64,000 nucleotides of DNA from Schizochytrium sp. TIO01 (GCA_004764695.1 SMSO01000034.1:4534501-4598500), one strand, 5' to 3'. Positions 23,992-36,392 are shown, counted from the first letter of the stretch. Translations and numbers: made by a program. The notes: generated from the letters alone by a model not told the origin.

Positions 23992-26163
23992 TGTAGTCAA
24001 GTTTGATTGCAGTGGTGTCAACGCATACACACCAGATTTTCAAGCAGGTAAACCATTCCTCCTTTCTCCCTGTCAAGCATTATGCAAAGCAGTGCTAGTG
24101 TGGTGTTGTTGTGTATTACGAAATAGAAAAGTTGCTTAGAAAACCAGTCATAACATTCTGGGATAAGGAATTGATGCAAAACTGGTCTTTCAGAGACATA
24201 GAACTAGGCTAACAGTAGTAATATACATGGCGAGGCTTCGCAGCATGCTTTGAGAAGCTTTACGGTTGTCAACATAAACCCATTCATTACGAAAGGTTGA
24301 CACCATAATCTAAGCATGGGTGTATTCTCCCTTCATGGGTCTTCGTTGTACCTTAGCTCTTCAATTTTTGTGATGTTGTTCTTTTGTTCTTAGTAAGCAG
24401 TCATAGTTCTGAATAAAGAGAGTAAGACTATGAGCACTTAAATGATGTTTGTCAGTATAACATAAATTTAGTTTTGACGTATCAACCCGATAGGATTTTG
24501 CTCAGACCTTGTGTTATTCGGAAATCAATCTATGGTGCGCGGTGCTGCCACATGTACGACTACTCCAGTATCCTTTATAGTTTCCCATGCGAGAGATTGC
24601 GTATCTGCTGTATAGCCGATGTCCTTGAGCTTGCAAATCAAGTCAACCGATGTAATCTGCATTCACGGTTTTTATCGGCTCAGACCAGCACATGACCTTT
24701 AAAGTCAAAAAAAAAAAAGGTCACTACTCCTTATATACGAGAAGAGTGGATGCATCTGACCTAGTCTGGCACAGCCATTACGCCAATGAACCTGTTGGGG
24801 CCTTTTCAAGTCTCAGCAAGCATCGGCAATAGCTCCAGGAAAGATCATGGTGCATAGGGATGGGGAAGGGCATACGGAATGAGGCTGCGAGATTTTTGTA
24901 GCTACATGGGCATTGGACTGGGCTCATCTAAGAGTTTAAATCTAGGTTCCCACGATAAGATTCAGCTGTGGTTAGTATAGACTATGGTTTAGGTTATAAT
25001 GCATAGTTTAGGCCACATAAAATGCAAACCTTATAAAAAGGGCGTTGACCCAAGAAAGCCCCTTAACTGTGGGTGGGTCTAATGTCACAAAAGTGGTTTT
25101 ACCTCTTGAAGACGCGCAGGGTAAATGGATAACACATAGTATATGGTCTAGGAGCGCAGCACATCGAAGACCATGGCGCAGAAATCCGCGTGGAGAGATC
25201 AATGCTTGATCAATGCTTGGTGATCGGTTCTTTGTTCCAAAGACAATGTCAACCCTTGATGCTTTGTCTGGTGTCTCGAGGTTTCCATCCATCTCTCATG
25301 CCTCCAGGTGATTGGCTCGATTCAGAAAATTCTTGAGGCTGTCCTTGCCTTGTACGTATGCTTTCGTTTTGGGCTGAAGCTGTGGTGTTTCAGGAATGGC
25401 TCTGCGTGTGCGAACTGCTGTCGCAGCTTCTACAGCAAAGCGAGGAGCTCCTCGGGGATTTGAGTTGAAGGAGAAGAAGGTCAAATGCGCAATAGCCCTC
25501 TTTTCGTTGCTGCACAGTTCCAGTCTCGCCCATGATATCATTTTAGACGGGAACCAGCTTCCCGCAACGAACCCCAATTAAGCAGGCAGGTACGTCTCAC
25601 AGATCCTGGCCCGTAAATAAAAAGCTGCGCGATTCAACGTTGCATTCCTGCCGAAGCCAGTCGCAAACGTCGTGCTCTAACAGCCTGGGTCCATCGAGTC
25701 TCTCGCCCTGGTCAAGTTGCCTTTCTTTTGCCCATCGAAGTAAGTACGTCGAGAGGGGTGTGCGAAACCAGCGCGTGAGCGAGCGCTAGCACCCTGGTAG
25801 CTAGGGTTACTGGCATGGCGTCTCATCCTAGGTCAAACAACACCCACGAGCAGAAACGATATCGAAGACCCCGACCTCAAAACTGATATCAGCGAGCAAA
25901 GTCTCTCTGATATCACTGAAAAGTACATTGAGCAGGAGCAGGAGCTCCATTCGTTTGTCCGAAGAGGCCTCGATAGGACACCTTGAGCCCGGGCATGGTC
26001 GGTGCTCGGGATGCAAGAAGGTTGCCACGCTCTGAAGAGCCTCCGGCACGAAGTGGAGGTCGCTACAAAGCATCGCTTTCGCCTTCACGAGAGTTTATTG
26101 CGAAGCGGACATCAAAGGCGAATCCTATCGTTCGCACACACCGGTTTGGCATGACATGTCGAC

Positions 26164-26225
26164 GACCATGGTCATCGTGATTATGTTTACGATGATGATA
26201 TCGTGATTATGTTTACGATGATACG
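26164..26225. repeat. Short tandem duplication
   Basis: A word of about 21 bases (ATCGTGATTATGTTTACGATG) occurs twice in direct orientation, a few bases apart. Confidence 0.7.
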
Positions 26226-27275
26226 ACGATGGCAATGGATGGTGACCATCATGATGGAGGTCTTCTTGAGCGCCAGAATCGAGAGCTCCCGTGAGTTTGT
26301 GAGTTTGTTTGACACGTCCCCATAGTATCTTCTCTGATGACAGAGGAGTGAGTGTTGAGATGATGCAGATATTCATGGCGATCGATGCTGTGCTCATTGG
26401 CGATTCTGGTGAAGTGGAGCGCCACAGCCCAGCTCGCCGAGGCAAATTAACAACTCGAGCTTAAGCCGAAGCTTCCCTACTGCGTGTTGCAGGCACGCTG
26501 TCATACCGGCAGGCCTCGCAGGAAAGCTGAGTGCGTCGAGCGAGGCCGTCCGAGTGGCTGTCAGCAAGAGCCACCGCGATGGAGCTGACTGACTGAGCAC
26601 ACGGTCCTCTGTCCTAAAAGACCCAACAGAATGTTCAATTTTGGTGTTCTTTAGTGCAAGAACTGCGTCTCTCTCTATATATATACGTATCTATGTGGAA
26701 GTGAATGGTATGTATTCTTTTTCTTTTGATTTAGTCACGGAATGACGAAAGTGGCTAGTCACGGAAAAGGAAAAGAGTTACTGTTGTTTGTTTGTTTAGT
26801 GTTATTGTCATGGATACATACATACAATACCCTTTTTCTTTCCTCCCCCCCTTTTTGGTTGCTGTTTTGTTTGTCTTTTATTCGAAAGAGATATATATGC
26901 ACAGAGGTTTGTTTTAAAATTGTTAATTAATTTAATTAATTTTTATTTTATTTCATTTTTTAATAATTAACATTTTTTTTTAATGTTTAAAATGGTGGGG
27001 GAAACTACATTTGGTAGTTTGGTCATTCTTGGTCAGCATGTTCCTTTATTATGAACCTAACAAAAAGTGGGCTTTTGGACCTTTTCAGGTCATGAAAACG
27101 AAGTTGAACTTGAAGAAAGCGCCTCAAAGCGAATGAGGGATCAGTTATCGTAAAAATCTCTGATTTAAGCCTGCCAAAGCACTCTGCAAACGAAATGACG
27201 CAGAAATTTTCATTCAAGATTAGTTGATTTTAAATTGGATTTGCTTCATAAGCTTGTTGATTGATATTCAATTCA

Positions 27276-27400
27276 ACTCAACTCAACTCAACTCAACTCA
27301 ACTCAACTCAACTCAACTCAACTCAACTCAACTCAACTCAACTCAACTCAACTCAGCTCAACTCAACTCAACTCAACTCAACTTGACTCAACCTGACTCA
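27276..27400. repeat. ACTCA pentanucleotide array
   Basis: About 21 ACTCA units to 27380, one carrying a G for A, followed by a decayed tail to about 27400. It keeps an open frame with a Ser-Thr-Gln-Leu-Asn pattern, which is a by-product of the repeat, not a gene. Confidence 0.95.
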
Positions 27401-28680
27401 AGCTCGGGCTGGCCGGCTTGTGGACCATCCGTGGAGAGGAACGGGGCCAGCTATGACTGCCTGGCTCGCTCGCGGGCCTCAGGTCAGTTTGGGATTGAGG
27501 CTTGGAGTTGCGTAAAGCAAACTACCTGAGCGTGGACGAGGCGCGCATTGTGGATGCAATGAGCGCAGCGGGCGTGGAGCACTTAGGCCACCTAAATGAA
27601 GCAATCTGGAGTAGTAGCCATGCTGAAACAAAATGGAGACCCAAAGCATGGAGCCCCAAGGCATGATGGCGTTGAACTAAAACCTGACTGGTTTGTTTCA
27701 TCATAAATTGCGAATGACCCGTTTCGAATGGAATCGTGGGCTGAGGTTTAGCCCCGTTGCAGTTGACACTCTGGGCTCCACGGGTGGAGGTGCTGACAAA
27801 CAGCGTTTCACGAGGCCAGGTGAAAAGCAGAGTTCATGTGTACCACCCGAGCGAGCTTTTTGTCATGGCCTGCAAGTTGTAAACTCAAGATGATAGATCC
27901 AGTGGCTACCAAGATGACGGTGCGATGCATAATGATGACGCTGAAGAGTTATTACGGATACAATGATTGATAAAGATTCGTCATCTCGTACCTTGATCTT
28001 CGATATCTTCGGCGCACGCACAAAGTTTAAAGGTGATGTTTGTGTAAGCTTAAATTGGCAAAATAATTTGCGCAGTGAGGGTCAGAGTCGTCAACCGAGA
28101 GACCCTGCGCGGTCATGGTGCGACCAGGTCAAGCTAAACAACATTAAATTACTTTGCCTCCTTATATCCTTTCGCCTCAAATACCATGGTCCTTCATGTT
28201 TACGACAATGTTTGCACTATCCTCCACGGCGGCCATGCAGTCGCCATAGGTACCACCAGCGTCCACAATCTTCACCAAGTCTACTTTGCAGTATCCCCAA
28301 TTGGAATTTGACACCACCACCAAGAAGAACTTCAACAAGTGCAAGAACCCGGCACAGAACCCCACCTCCGCTTGCATTCAATACCCATGTGCTTCTAGCT
28401 CTCCCAAGAGTCGCCTGCCTGGAACTCCTATCCCATCTTGCCATCCATCCTGAGCGTGGTCCGTGGCGTCGTCGGAGTCCTCCCGAGCCACGTACGTGAG
28501 CTCAAGTCGAGGTCTTCAGCTTGAACCACACAGAAAACCAAAACAACGCGGCTGTGAAACGTCCATATCTCGCACAGAGAGAGAGAGAGAGAGCTCTCAT
28601 GCTTTCAATACACCGTCTCTCAAGGGCCCCATGGTGACCGGGGCGGCTGGCTAGCCAGCTGGCATCATCGAGGCTGTGGC

Positions 28681-28720
28681 GATGAATGAATGAATGAATC
28701 AATCAATCAATCAATGAATG
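28681..28720. repeat. TGAA/TCAA tetranucleotide repeat
   Basis: TGAA units change midway to TCAA units and back, all in the same four-base register. Confidence 0.9.
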
Positions 28721-28910
28721 ATAATCGACCAGAAGACAGCTCACGGTCGCGAGATCGGCGGCGAAGTAGCCAGCGACAGTGTCGGCCACCAGGAACGTGG
28801 GCTTACAACAAGACCGTGGTATCTTCAATGGCCATGAGTCGTGATCGATCATCAACTTAGACTGATCGCAAGAGTTTTATTTTAACGACTGTGATGTATG
28901 TATTATTGCA

Positions 28911-28980
28911 TTCATGAATGAATGAATGAAGTGATGAATAAATCAATTGATGAATGAATGAATGAATGAATTGATGAATG
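28911..28980. repeat. (TGAA)n interrupted microsatellite
   Basis: About seventeen TGAA-like units with scattered substitutions. Confidence 0.9.
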
Positions 28981-29151
28981 GCTAAAACTCAGAAAGCCTG
29001 ATGCCTCCCCATCGTGAAGCTGACCTGGTCGGAGTTTCCCGGCCGTTGCAGTCGCTTTCGACGAGGTTTTGAGAAGCGTGGTCTGCGTCTTCGAGTTCTC
29101 TTCTCTGCTCAGACAAGTGTACGGCCAGCAATAATGAAAAAAATAAAAAAT

Positions 29152-29182
29152 AAATGAATGAATGAATGAATGAATGAATGAA
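29152..29182. repeat. (AATG)n microsatellite
   Basis: About eight tandem AATG units. Confidence 0.9.
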
Positions 29183-29669
29183 TTGTACCTACGAAGGCAT
29201 TTTAAAGTTAAAGTTAGTTCTCCCTTTACAAAGGACCTTCTTCATTCCTCGAAAGGAAAATGGGTACTTTATTTTACTTCTTCACTTTCTTTCAATCGCC
29301 TAAGAAAAGGTTTTGGAGGACAAGTGAAAAAGAAAATTGAAACAAAAATGAAACAAAAATGAAACATGATGGAGGAAAAGGGAAAGAGAACGAATGCGTC
29401 AACATCACGAACCCAGCGACTCTTCGGGGCCGTCGATCGATCGATCGATTGATTGTGCCTGACTCGCTGGAGGCAGACAGGGCGGGGCCTGGGCCTGCAA
29501 GGGCGCCTCGCTTGGCCTCTCGCAGAAGGGCGTCTCCAGAGACCAAGAATACCAGTAAAGAAAGAAGCCTCAGTCAGTCTTGGCGTTCTCTCTTCGCGCC
29601 TCCAAAACAACCATTTATTTATTTATTTAGTTATTTATTTATTCATTTATCATCCCTTCTTTCACTTTT

Positions 29670-29775
29670 TCAAAGAATTCATTTTTTCATAGAATTCATC
29701 CTGTCATAGAATTCATCCTTTCAAAGAATTCATTTTCCCATAGAATTCATCCTTTCAAAGAACTCATCCTTTCAG
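29670..29775. repeat. AGAATTCAT minisatellite
   Basis: About six units of 16-18 bases with consensus TCA(A/T)AGAATTCATCCTT. Two variants (CAAAG and CATAG leads) alternate irregularly. Five of six carry the palindrome GAATTC. Confidence 0.85.
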
Positions 29776-30652
29776 TTCCTATGGATAGTTGGTTAGTTAC
29801 CTGTTTAACCAATGCCTCAGAAGTGAATAAACCAAACCAAAACTGTCATCGCTAACAAAATAATAAAATACGAAGCAGGAACCGGATTTCGTTATGTTAC
29901 AAGTTTCTAAGAGTGAACGAACGATCAAAAGAACACGCTGCCCAACCGGTCTATAGTAAGCCGTCTTTGCGTGTTTCTTGACGGGTTCTTCGCTTCGCAG
30001 GAGACTTACAGCTCGAAGAACGCGGGTTTCCTTCGCAGCCGGAGGGATTCCCGTTTTTCTGCGCCCTCGTTAAGCGCCACGCGCGGCTCACCGGCATTCA
30101 TTCGCTCATAAACATTTATCGGTCGCTTCCATCGCTCTTATGCCCTCATCAGTTTGTCACAATTCCCAACTGCCTGGCACTGCTACCTGCATCGCTAAGT
30201 ACGCTCCTAGTCCAAGCTGTTTTATTTTTTCAATTTTAATATTAGAAAATAAATAATTACCCTTTTAACCAACTAAGGATAAATTAATAAATAATTCTAC
30301 CATTTCATAATGATAAGCTTGAAGACCACTCTATATACTATATCACGTTATATAATATTGTTTTCTTCTCTCTCTCTATATGTATATGTTTATACTTCAT
30401 GCATTGAGGCATTATTGAGGCTCAGTTTTCAAAGAGAAGAGAGTGTATTTGATGGTTTCTTTGTGTGCCTCCTTCGCAAAGGAAAGAACTCCAAATCGAC
30501 CCTCTGCTCCCGAATTGCGATGCGCCACTGTGATTCTGCACGAATGAATTCGCTCATTCATTCACTCACTCGCATTGTCGCGACCATTCGGAGAGGCGGC
30601 CACGCGGAGGGCCGTGAGGAATCCATCTATCCTCCAGCGTCTGCAGCGAAGA

Positions 30653-30705
30653 GAATGAATGAATGAATGAATGAATGAATGAATGAATGAGTGAATGAAT
30701 GAATG
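30653..30705. repeat. (GAAT)n microsatellite
   Basis: About thirteen GAAT units with one GAGT interruption. Confidence 0.95.
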
Positions 30706-30836
30706 GGCTCTCTCTCAATCAAAGACCTGATGTGATCTGATCTGATCTGGAGGAAAGCGAGTTCTTCTTGCATCCGTTCGATCCGTCGTTCCTCTTGTCA
30801 TCATTCGTTCGCCCATCCATCCGTGCATTCAATGGA

Positions 30837-30973
30837 TTGATCAGTTGTTGGTTGACCAATTGATTGTTTGATCAATGGTTTGATTGATTGATCAATGGTT
30901 TGATTGATTGATAGATCAATTGAATGATTGAAGCTGTTTATTTGTTTGTTTGTTTGTTTGTTTGTTTGTTTGT
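30837..30973. repeat. GATT/GATC and TTTG compound repeat
   Basis: A run of GATT, GATC and GGTT words, including a duplicated unit of roughly 24 bases (GATCAATGGTTTGATTGATT), followed by about nine TTTG units. Confidence 0.85.
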
Positions 30974-31393
30974 TTACCTTCGTAATAGAAATCATTTGAG
31001 GAAAGAAGCAGTGTTACTGTTATCACCCTCCATTCCCTATTAATGGGGACATAATATTATTCGAAGGTTGTGAATGATGCGTTAATTATGACGCGCGAAT
31101 GGCCGCCTCCGAGAGATTGGTTGATTGATTGATTGATTGATTGGGTCAAGTCGATGAGGACACTCGAAGCCGCTGAGATGGAGGGCCTCGAGCTGAGAGC
31201 GGTCTTGAACTCGCGCTGAGGCTCGATTTGCAGCAGCGGAAGAAACGAGTGAAGAGATGAAGAGGGGTGAGGATACGGCTATTGCTATTGTTTGTTTGCT
31301 GTTTGTTTGTTATAGCGATGGTGGGAATATTGGGCATACAGAGTGTGAGGATTTGGAGCAAATGTCACACCCCTTTTTTGCGCGGAATTAGCG

Positions 31394-31480
31394 CAAACAA
31401 ACAAACAAACAAACAAACAAATGAATGAATGAATGAATGAATGAATGAATGAATGAATGAATGAATGAATGAATGAATGA
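31394..31480. repeat. AAAC then AATG compound microsatellite
   Basis: About seven AAAC units pass directly into about fifteen AATG units. Confidence 0.95.
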
Positions 31481-32128
31481 CTCAAGTTCGCTTTCTTTCG
31501 AGCAAGTTCGAAGTTGATGGCCCAACTGCTGAAGCGGGGCGAGGCTTGAAGAAATGAGGCAAATGCGGAGAAGGGAAAGACGAAGGAGGGCTGATTGGCT
31601 GTTTGATTTGATTGATTGACGGGCCGATCGATCGATCGATCGATTGCGCAGGGACCTTTTCAATTCTGAAATGAAATAAAGCCAAAGCCAAAGCCGATTT
31701 AACTTTTCATTGCTTTTTATAATATTTTCCTTAATTGGTATTTAAATTAGATTAGTATTTTATTATTTTAAAATAATAATTATGTTTTGGAATGTTGTAA
31801 AGTTAAAATTATGTAAAATAATAGTAATCATAATATAATGGAAAGAAGACTAAGAATAAGAGGAAATCGACTTACAAAATGAGCGCGAGTTTGAAAAAAA
31901 AAATTAAAAAATGAAAAAAATGAAAACGTTCGAAATGTTGAAAATGTTGATGAAAAACACCCAAAATCGGAAATAAGACGATCAACCAACAAACATTGAA
32001 CGAGAATCGCGAGACGGCCTCGTGTAGCGCAAGCCCGCTCTACCCCAAGGGAAGGGCAGAGAAGGCGGCGGCGCTGCTACTGGCGAGGAGCGACCTTCTT
32101 TGAGCTGGAGTAAACCCTCCTCCTTGCA

Positions 32129-33688
32129 ATGGTACTCCGCAGCCTGGCGGCCGTGCTCGCAGGACCCGGTGCCGCGGCGGCTCGCATGCTGCTCTTGGCA
32201 AGGCAGGCCGCTGACGCTTCCAGCAGCGAGGAGTCTGTCGCTGATGACACCTTCGGCGTAGCAAATCTCACGGATCTCGAGACGTTTTACGTGTTCTGCG
32301 GCGTCACGCTCGCAGTCGCCGCCTCGCTTCTGGTTTGCCTTGGCCTAGCACTGCAAAAGGTCTCATTGTGCGCTCCTGGGAATGATCATGTGGCACCTGT
32401 GAAGCAGCCAAAATGGATGGCAGGGTTTCTGTGCATGCTCCTCGGAAACATCTTGGACTTTATTGCCTTTGGTATGGCACCGCAGAGCCTTCTTGCTCCT
32501 CTGGCTGCCCTTTCCTTGGTATGGAACTTGTTCATTTCATCCTACATGCTCGAGGAAACCTATGACAAAAATGATATCCATGCTGTGGCGCTCATCTTCT
32601 TTGGTACAGCAGTCACGGTCATTTTCTCCAACCACAGAGAACATGGATACACCCTAGAAATGCTGCGTGAACTGTACAGGAAGGAGCGCATGTATGCGTA
32701 CTTTGTCATCGTGCCTCTGCTTCTCATGGCACACTATTATCTTATCCATTATGTGTCCACGCGCGAACTGCAGGGAACGATGTGGAAGCTCGTCGAGCTC
32801 GTGGGATGGTGCGGTTTTGCCGGTATCACCGGCGGTCAGAGTGTGCTGTTCGCAAAGTCTACCGTCGAGCTCCTGAAGGATGCTGCCCAGGGGGACGCGG
32901 TCTTTTATGATTTTGACACTTATCTCATTATCTGCGCCATGATCGCTTGCCTTGTTACCCAAATTACTTTTCTGAATGGCGCAATGAAGCGCTTTGACCA
33001 GCTTTATGTCATGCCAATGTACCAAAGCTACTGGTAAGTTTACCTCCTCTCTTTTGTTGACGTTCTACTGCGATGCAGATATATTTTCTTCAGTTCTACA
33101 CGATCAAACAACGAAACAAATGGTAGTCCTATGCTCTACCATTAACAACCTCGCAAGACACAACACGAAGACTAACCCAAATCACTCTCTCCTTCATGGA
33201 AATTGCGCTCCTCAAAATAATTTATCTGAGTACGTCAATTGTGTTTTCACACATACAGGATTATTTCAGGCGTGATTGGCGGGCTTGTTTACTTTGGCGA
33301 GTGGGAAGAAGCAACCACAACACAAATGAATATGTTCATTGTAGGAACCCTTATCACGCTTGCCGGCCTTTTGGTCCTCACACGAAAGGAAAACCACACA
33401 TTAAATAACTCTGGCCCGCAGCCTGGCTTTGATGTCCTGCCGAGTCGGAAAATTAGTGTGGATAGCGCATATGGTTTCGCTGAAGACAATAGCAGCGAGT
33501 CTATTGGAGATGACGATCCTTCTGATCATGTCTTGGAGATGTCAGAATCAGTCGCACACTCTGCTTATGCGAATGATCGCCGGAAAAACTCTTTCCGAAA
33601 GCTGAGCCACGTTTCCTCTGCTGGAAGCCTAGATGCCGGCGAGGATCATCGCCGAAGAACATCTTCATACACTGTCGCTGCTTTATAA
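32129..33688 (+). CDS. NIPA-type magnesium transporter (copy 2), two exons
   Basis: Exon 1 is 32129-33033 and exon 2 is 33259-33688. The intron (33034-33258, 225 bp) has a GTAAGT donor and ACAG acceptor. The split TGG codon in YQSYW-IISGV restores the family motif exactly, giving a 444-aa protein. It shares with the 20.4-kb gene the blocks GMAPQSLLAPLAALSLVWN, GGQSVLFAKSTVELL and VTQITFLNGAMKRFDQL, so the two are paralogues. The N-terminus is longer (about 50 residues before the first common membrane segment) and begins with an Ala/Leu-rich stretch that could be a signal or an extra helix. The C-terminal 120 residues are Ser-rich and hydrophilic. Family knowledge points to Mg2+ transport in plasma or endosomal membranes; specificity is inferred. 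Confidence 0.9.
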
Positions 33689-35870
33689 ATAGCTAGGATG
33701 CCTAGGTTTTGCTTGTTGTGTCATTCGTTCGTCTAGCTTCTTTTTAATTCCGTGTTACATCTTGTACTTGTTTTAGTAATAAATAATACCACGCCCTTTT
33801 CTCATTTTTTCCTGTTTTTATATGAAGGCCCTTCTACCTAGATAGTACTGAAGCATGAATTATCTTGTTGCAGGCCAATCCAGCTGACACCCATGGATGT
33901 TTTCTATATATTTACAATGAGGCAAATGACCTACGTACTACTTTGGTTCTGCATGTGTTTCACCTAGCTAGAATCCATCTACTAAAGTACGATTCGGTAT
34001 CCTGGACCAAGGTCGTATTCTGAAGATAGCCATCTTCGCAGGAACTTTCACATCACTTTTCATTCGACTTGAAGAAAATATTATGTTGCTACTTACTAGA
34101 AGCTCGAAGCCGGAATTCATCGCCTATGCGCACTCTTTGCACTCTTTCAGCTGAAAGAGTGGCTTTTTGACATCAAAACTCTTAGCTTCGTAACAGGTTT
34201 TAATTATCCTAGACCTTATCAGAATTGTCGCTCACCTACTACTGGTAACCTGCGGTTCCAAACTGTGACTCTGCAAAGCAACGCGTCTAAAAAAATGAAA
34301 TATAAATATTGACCCGGGAGGGGGGGGGAGGATTTTCATCTTTCTTTTGCGCTCAATATTTCTACTTGGCCAACAGAAAGATCACAAAGACACTTTTACT
34401 TACCTACTATTTTTACGTCTCTGATTGGATAGAGCTTGGGAGCATCCGATGAAAACTATCCCTAGCAGCTTCTCAAGTCAAATGGTGGTATTGGCAAGGA
34501 CTCTTGGGAGCTCTACCATGATATTCTCATCAAAGTCTCAAATCTTAGTGCTGTTTTACCTTATTTCACGGCATTTTTTATCCCACCTCTGTTCCCAACG
34601 GCGTCAATATCAAATCAGTGTATAACTAGAAACGCGCAGAACGTTCTTTCCAAATCAGAACCTGAGACTCGATCGTCACGATCACTAATTTGCGAAACGA
34701 AATAATATCATAGCAGAGATAAGTGGATCACAGTTTGCTCGTTTACACAATCAAACTACAGAAATGAACACTTGCCAGTGATAGCCTGAGCATAGAACGA
34801 GCAATAAGCAAGCGAATTTGTTGTAAACGTATACATGCTGGAATCATAGTATTCCAAGCAGGATTAGGGGTCCAAGAACGAAAAGCAAAGGTCTACAATT
34901 TGACTTTTGGATTCAGGAGGTATCACATCACAGCTAAGGCAGATCTTAATTCATTCACGCAATTGCTTCTCGAAGTTGACGATATCAATATTTGATCGGG
35001 ACCGAATTAGAAGGTAGTCAGTTCCAGTACCCCTCAGGCGTTTCTTTCACTCCGTAACTATAAGAGCAGCCATGAGTTATTTCTTGCCCATCAAGAATCA
35101 AACCAGAGCTAAGGACCTTTTCTTGAATCATTTGGTGTTTCCTCGCATCTGATGTTACATTGAGTTGTTGGTATTACTATCTGCTGCAAGTTTGGTACCT
35201 AGGTATAGTAATGACAAGTGGTAGGAAGCTTGAGCTTGTACATAGGTATAGATCAGGTTAGTACCTCAAGTAAGTTGTACGAGTTTTTTTTGTTAACTCG
35301 GATGTTCTTTTTACTTTTTAAATAAACATTTTTAAACTAACCTGAGAACAATTTGAGGACATCGAATTGACTGCTCATACTACATCGCTGAGTTGGCGCC
35401 ACGCAGCAGACAACAAACTGAGGCCGACTCCGCAGCGGCAAGAAAGCCGTGAGGAGTGGCACGAGGCAGGGCTTGGTTGGTCGTGCTCTCGTGGCACGCC
35501 ACGCTGGCCAGCGAGTGCCCCGGTGAGAGGCAGCGTCGGCACAAGGAGGCCATCCATTCGAGCCGACAACCGTGGAGGAGCGAAGACGTTGAAGGAAATA
35601 TATCTATATCTATATATATATATCTGATCTGTTCATAGCGCAAAGGTTAACTCTGTACGCTTTACGCTGTACGGGCCCCAAGACCAAATTACATTCGGGC
35701 ACCATCTGTGCGTACTTAGTATCAGCGCCAAGAAGTCTTGCGTGATATTAATTTGATACCTGAATCTAAACGGGTTTAAAGCGTGCTGGGATCGATAGCT
35801 CGCTGTTCGGCTAGGCCTGTATCTGGCCAGATCGTCAAATTTCCCAACGTATTGACACCGACTAAAGACA
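33689..35870. other. Intergenic region
   Basis: About 2.2 kb. Mostly AT-rich; contains a G-rich run near 34319, a palindrome TACCTAGGTA at 35196-35205 with further GGTAC words to 35270, a GC-rich block at 35380-35590 and a (TA)n-like run near 35600-35625. No gene supported. Confidence 0.4.
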
Positions 35871-36392
35871 ATGAAGTTTCGGGATTGCATTTACCTCGGT
35901 CTGGGTGTTCTCATGGCCGTGTGGATCGTGACGATTCACAGGTTTGAGATGAACACCAGTGACATGATTGATAGCGTCGAGGCTATTGGCACAACCATCA
36001 TTGATCGCAGTGGCATCCGTGGAGCAACCTCATCGAATACCGAGGAACCGCTCAATAGCGTCCAGTTTTTTATTCTCGTGGGCCGCAAGAACTGCGAGTA
36101 TACAAAGGTTGCAGATGGTCTGCTTGACAGGCTCGTGGAGACCTATCCGAACGACGTCATGCAGTACAAATGGAACGCCAAGTCTAAGCAAGAGTTTGAC
36201 TCTTGGTTAAGCGCACGCAAAACAACTAACCAGGTGCCAGAGTACCACACCACTTCGCCTGTCATTTTCTTGCGGATCGGCGAGTCCCGTAAATTTCTTG
36301 GTGGCGTTGACCAGCTTTTGAAATATGTGGAAATTCGCTTTCCCAGAGTTCAATGTGCAGAAGGAGATTGCACAAAAGAACATGATCGATGA
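35871..36392 (+). CDS. Signal-anchored glutaredoxin-like ORF, probably 5' part of the next gene
   Basis: 173-codon frame. Residues 7-22 are one hydrophobic helix preceded by Lys and Arg, the pattern of a type II signal anchor placing the rest in the ER/Golgi lumen. Residues about 64-155 resemble a glutaredoxin/thioredoxin fold: strand VQFFILVGRKNCEYTK with a single Cys75 where the active site lies, a cis-Pro strand SPVIF (129-133) and FLGGVDQLLKY (142-152), which matches the GG motif of glutaredoxins. After that the frame yields 20 nondescript residues and stops. The TTL-M14 frame (+1) opens at 36322 and overlaps by 68 bases. Dropping one C from the CCC at about 36343-36345 joins the two frames into one long protein. 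Same-strand overlap is unusual in eukaryotic nuclear genes, so a single gene is the better reading. Confidence 0.65.
   Translation: MKFRDCIYLGLGVLMAVWIVTIHRFEMNTSDMIDSVEAIGTTIIDRSGIRGATSSNTEEPLNSVQFFILVGRKNCEYTKVADGLLDRLVETYPNDVMQYKWNAKSKQEFDSWLSARKTTNQVPEYHTTSPVIFLRIGESRKFLGGVDQLLKYVEIRFPRVQCAEGDCTKEHDR

Larger units (their letters stand above)
21565..32128. other. 10.6-kb microsatellite-rich gene desert
   Basis: No gene is supportable between the two NIPA copies, which point away from each other. The region has many simple repeats (annotated separately): GAAT/TGAA, GATT, TTTG, ATCG and TTTA tetranucleotides, GACTC and ACTCA pentanucleotides, GA dinucleotides and an AGAATTCAT minisatellite. 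The best ATG frame is 23650-23991 (113 codons), without a recognisable domain. A short island of C/G-third-position, protein-like sequence lies at about 28180-28460. No LTR, reverse transcriptase, transposase or RNA gene was recognised. Confidence 0.5.

Noticed and set aside
27224-27529. 101-codon frame with STQLN repeats
   Set aside because: It is simply the translation of the ACTCA pentanucleotide array.
27276-31480. CRISPR-like arrays
   Set aside because: Repeats are 4-18 bases, contiguous, and without unique spacers, and the genome is eukaryotic.
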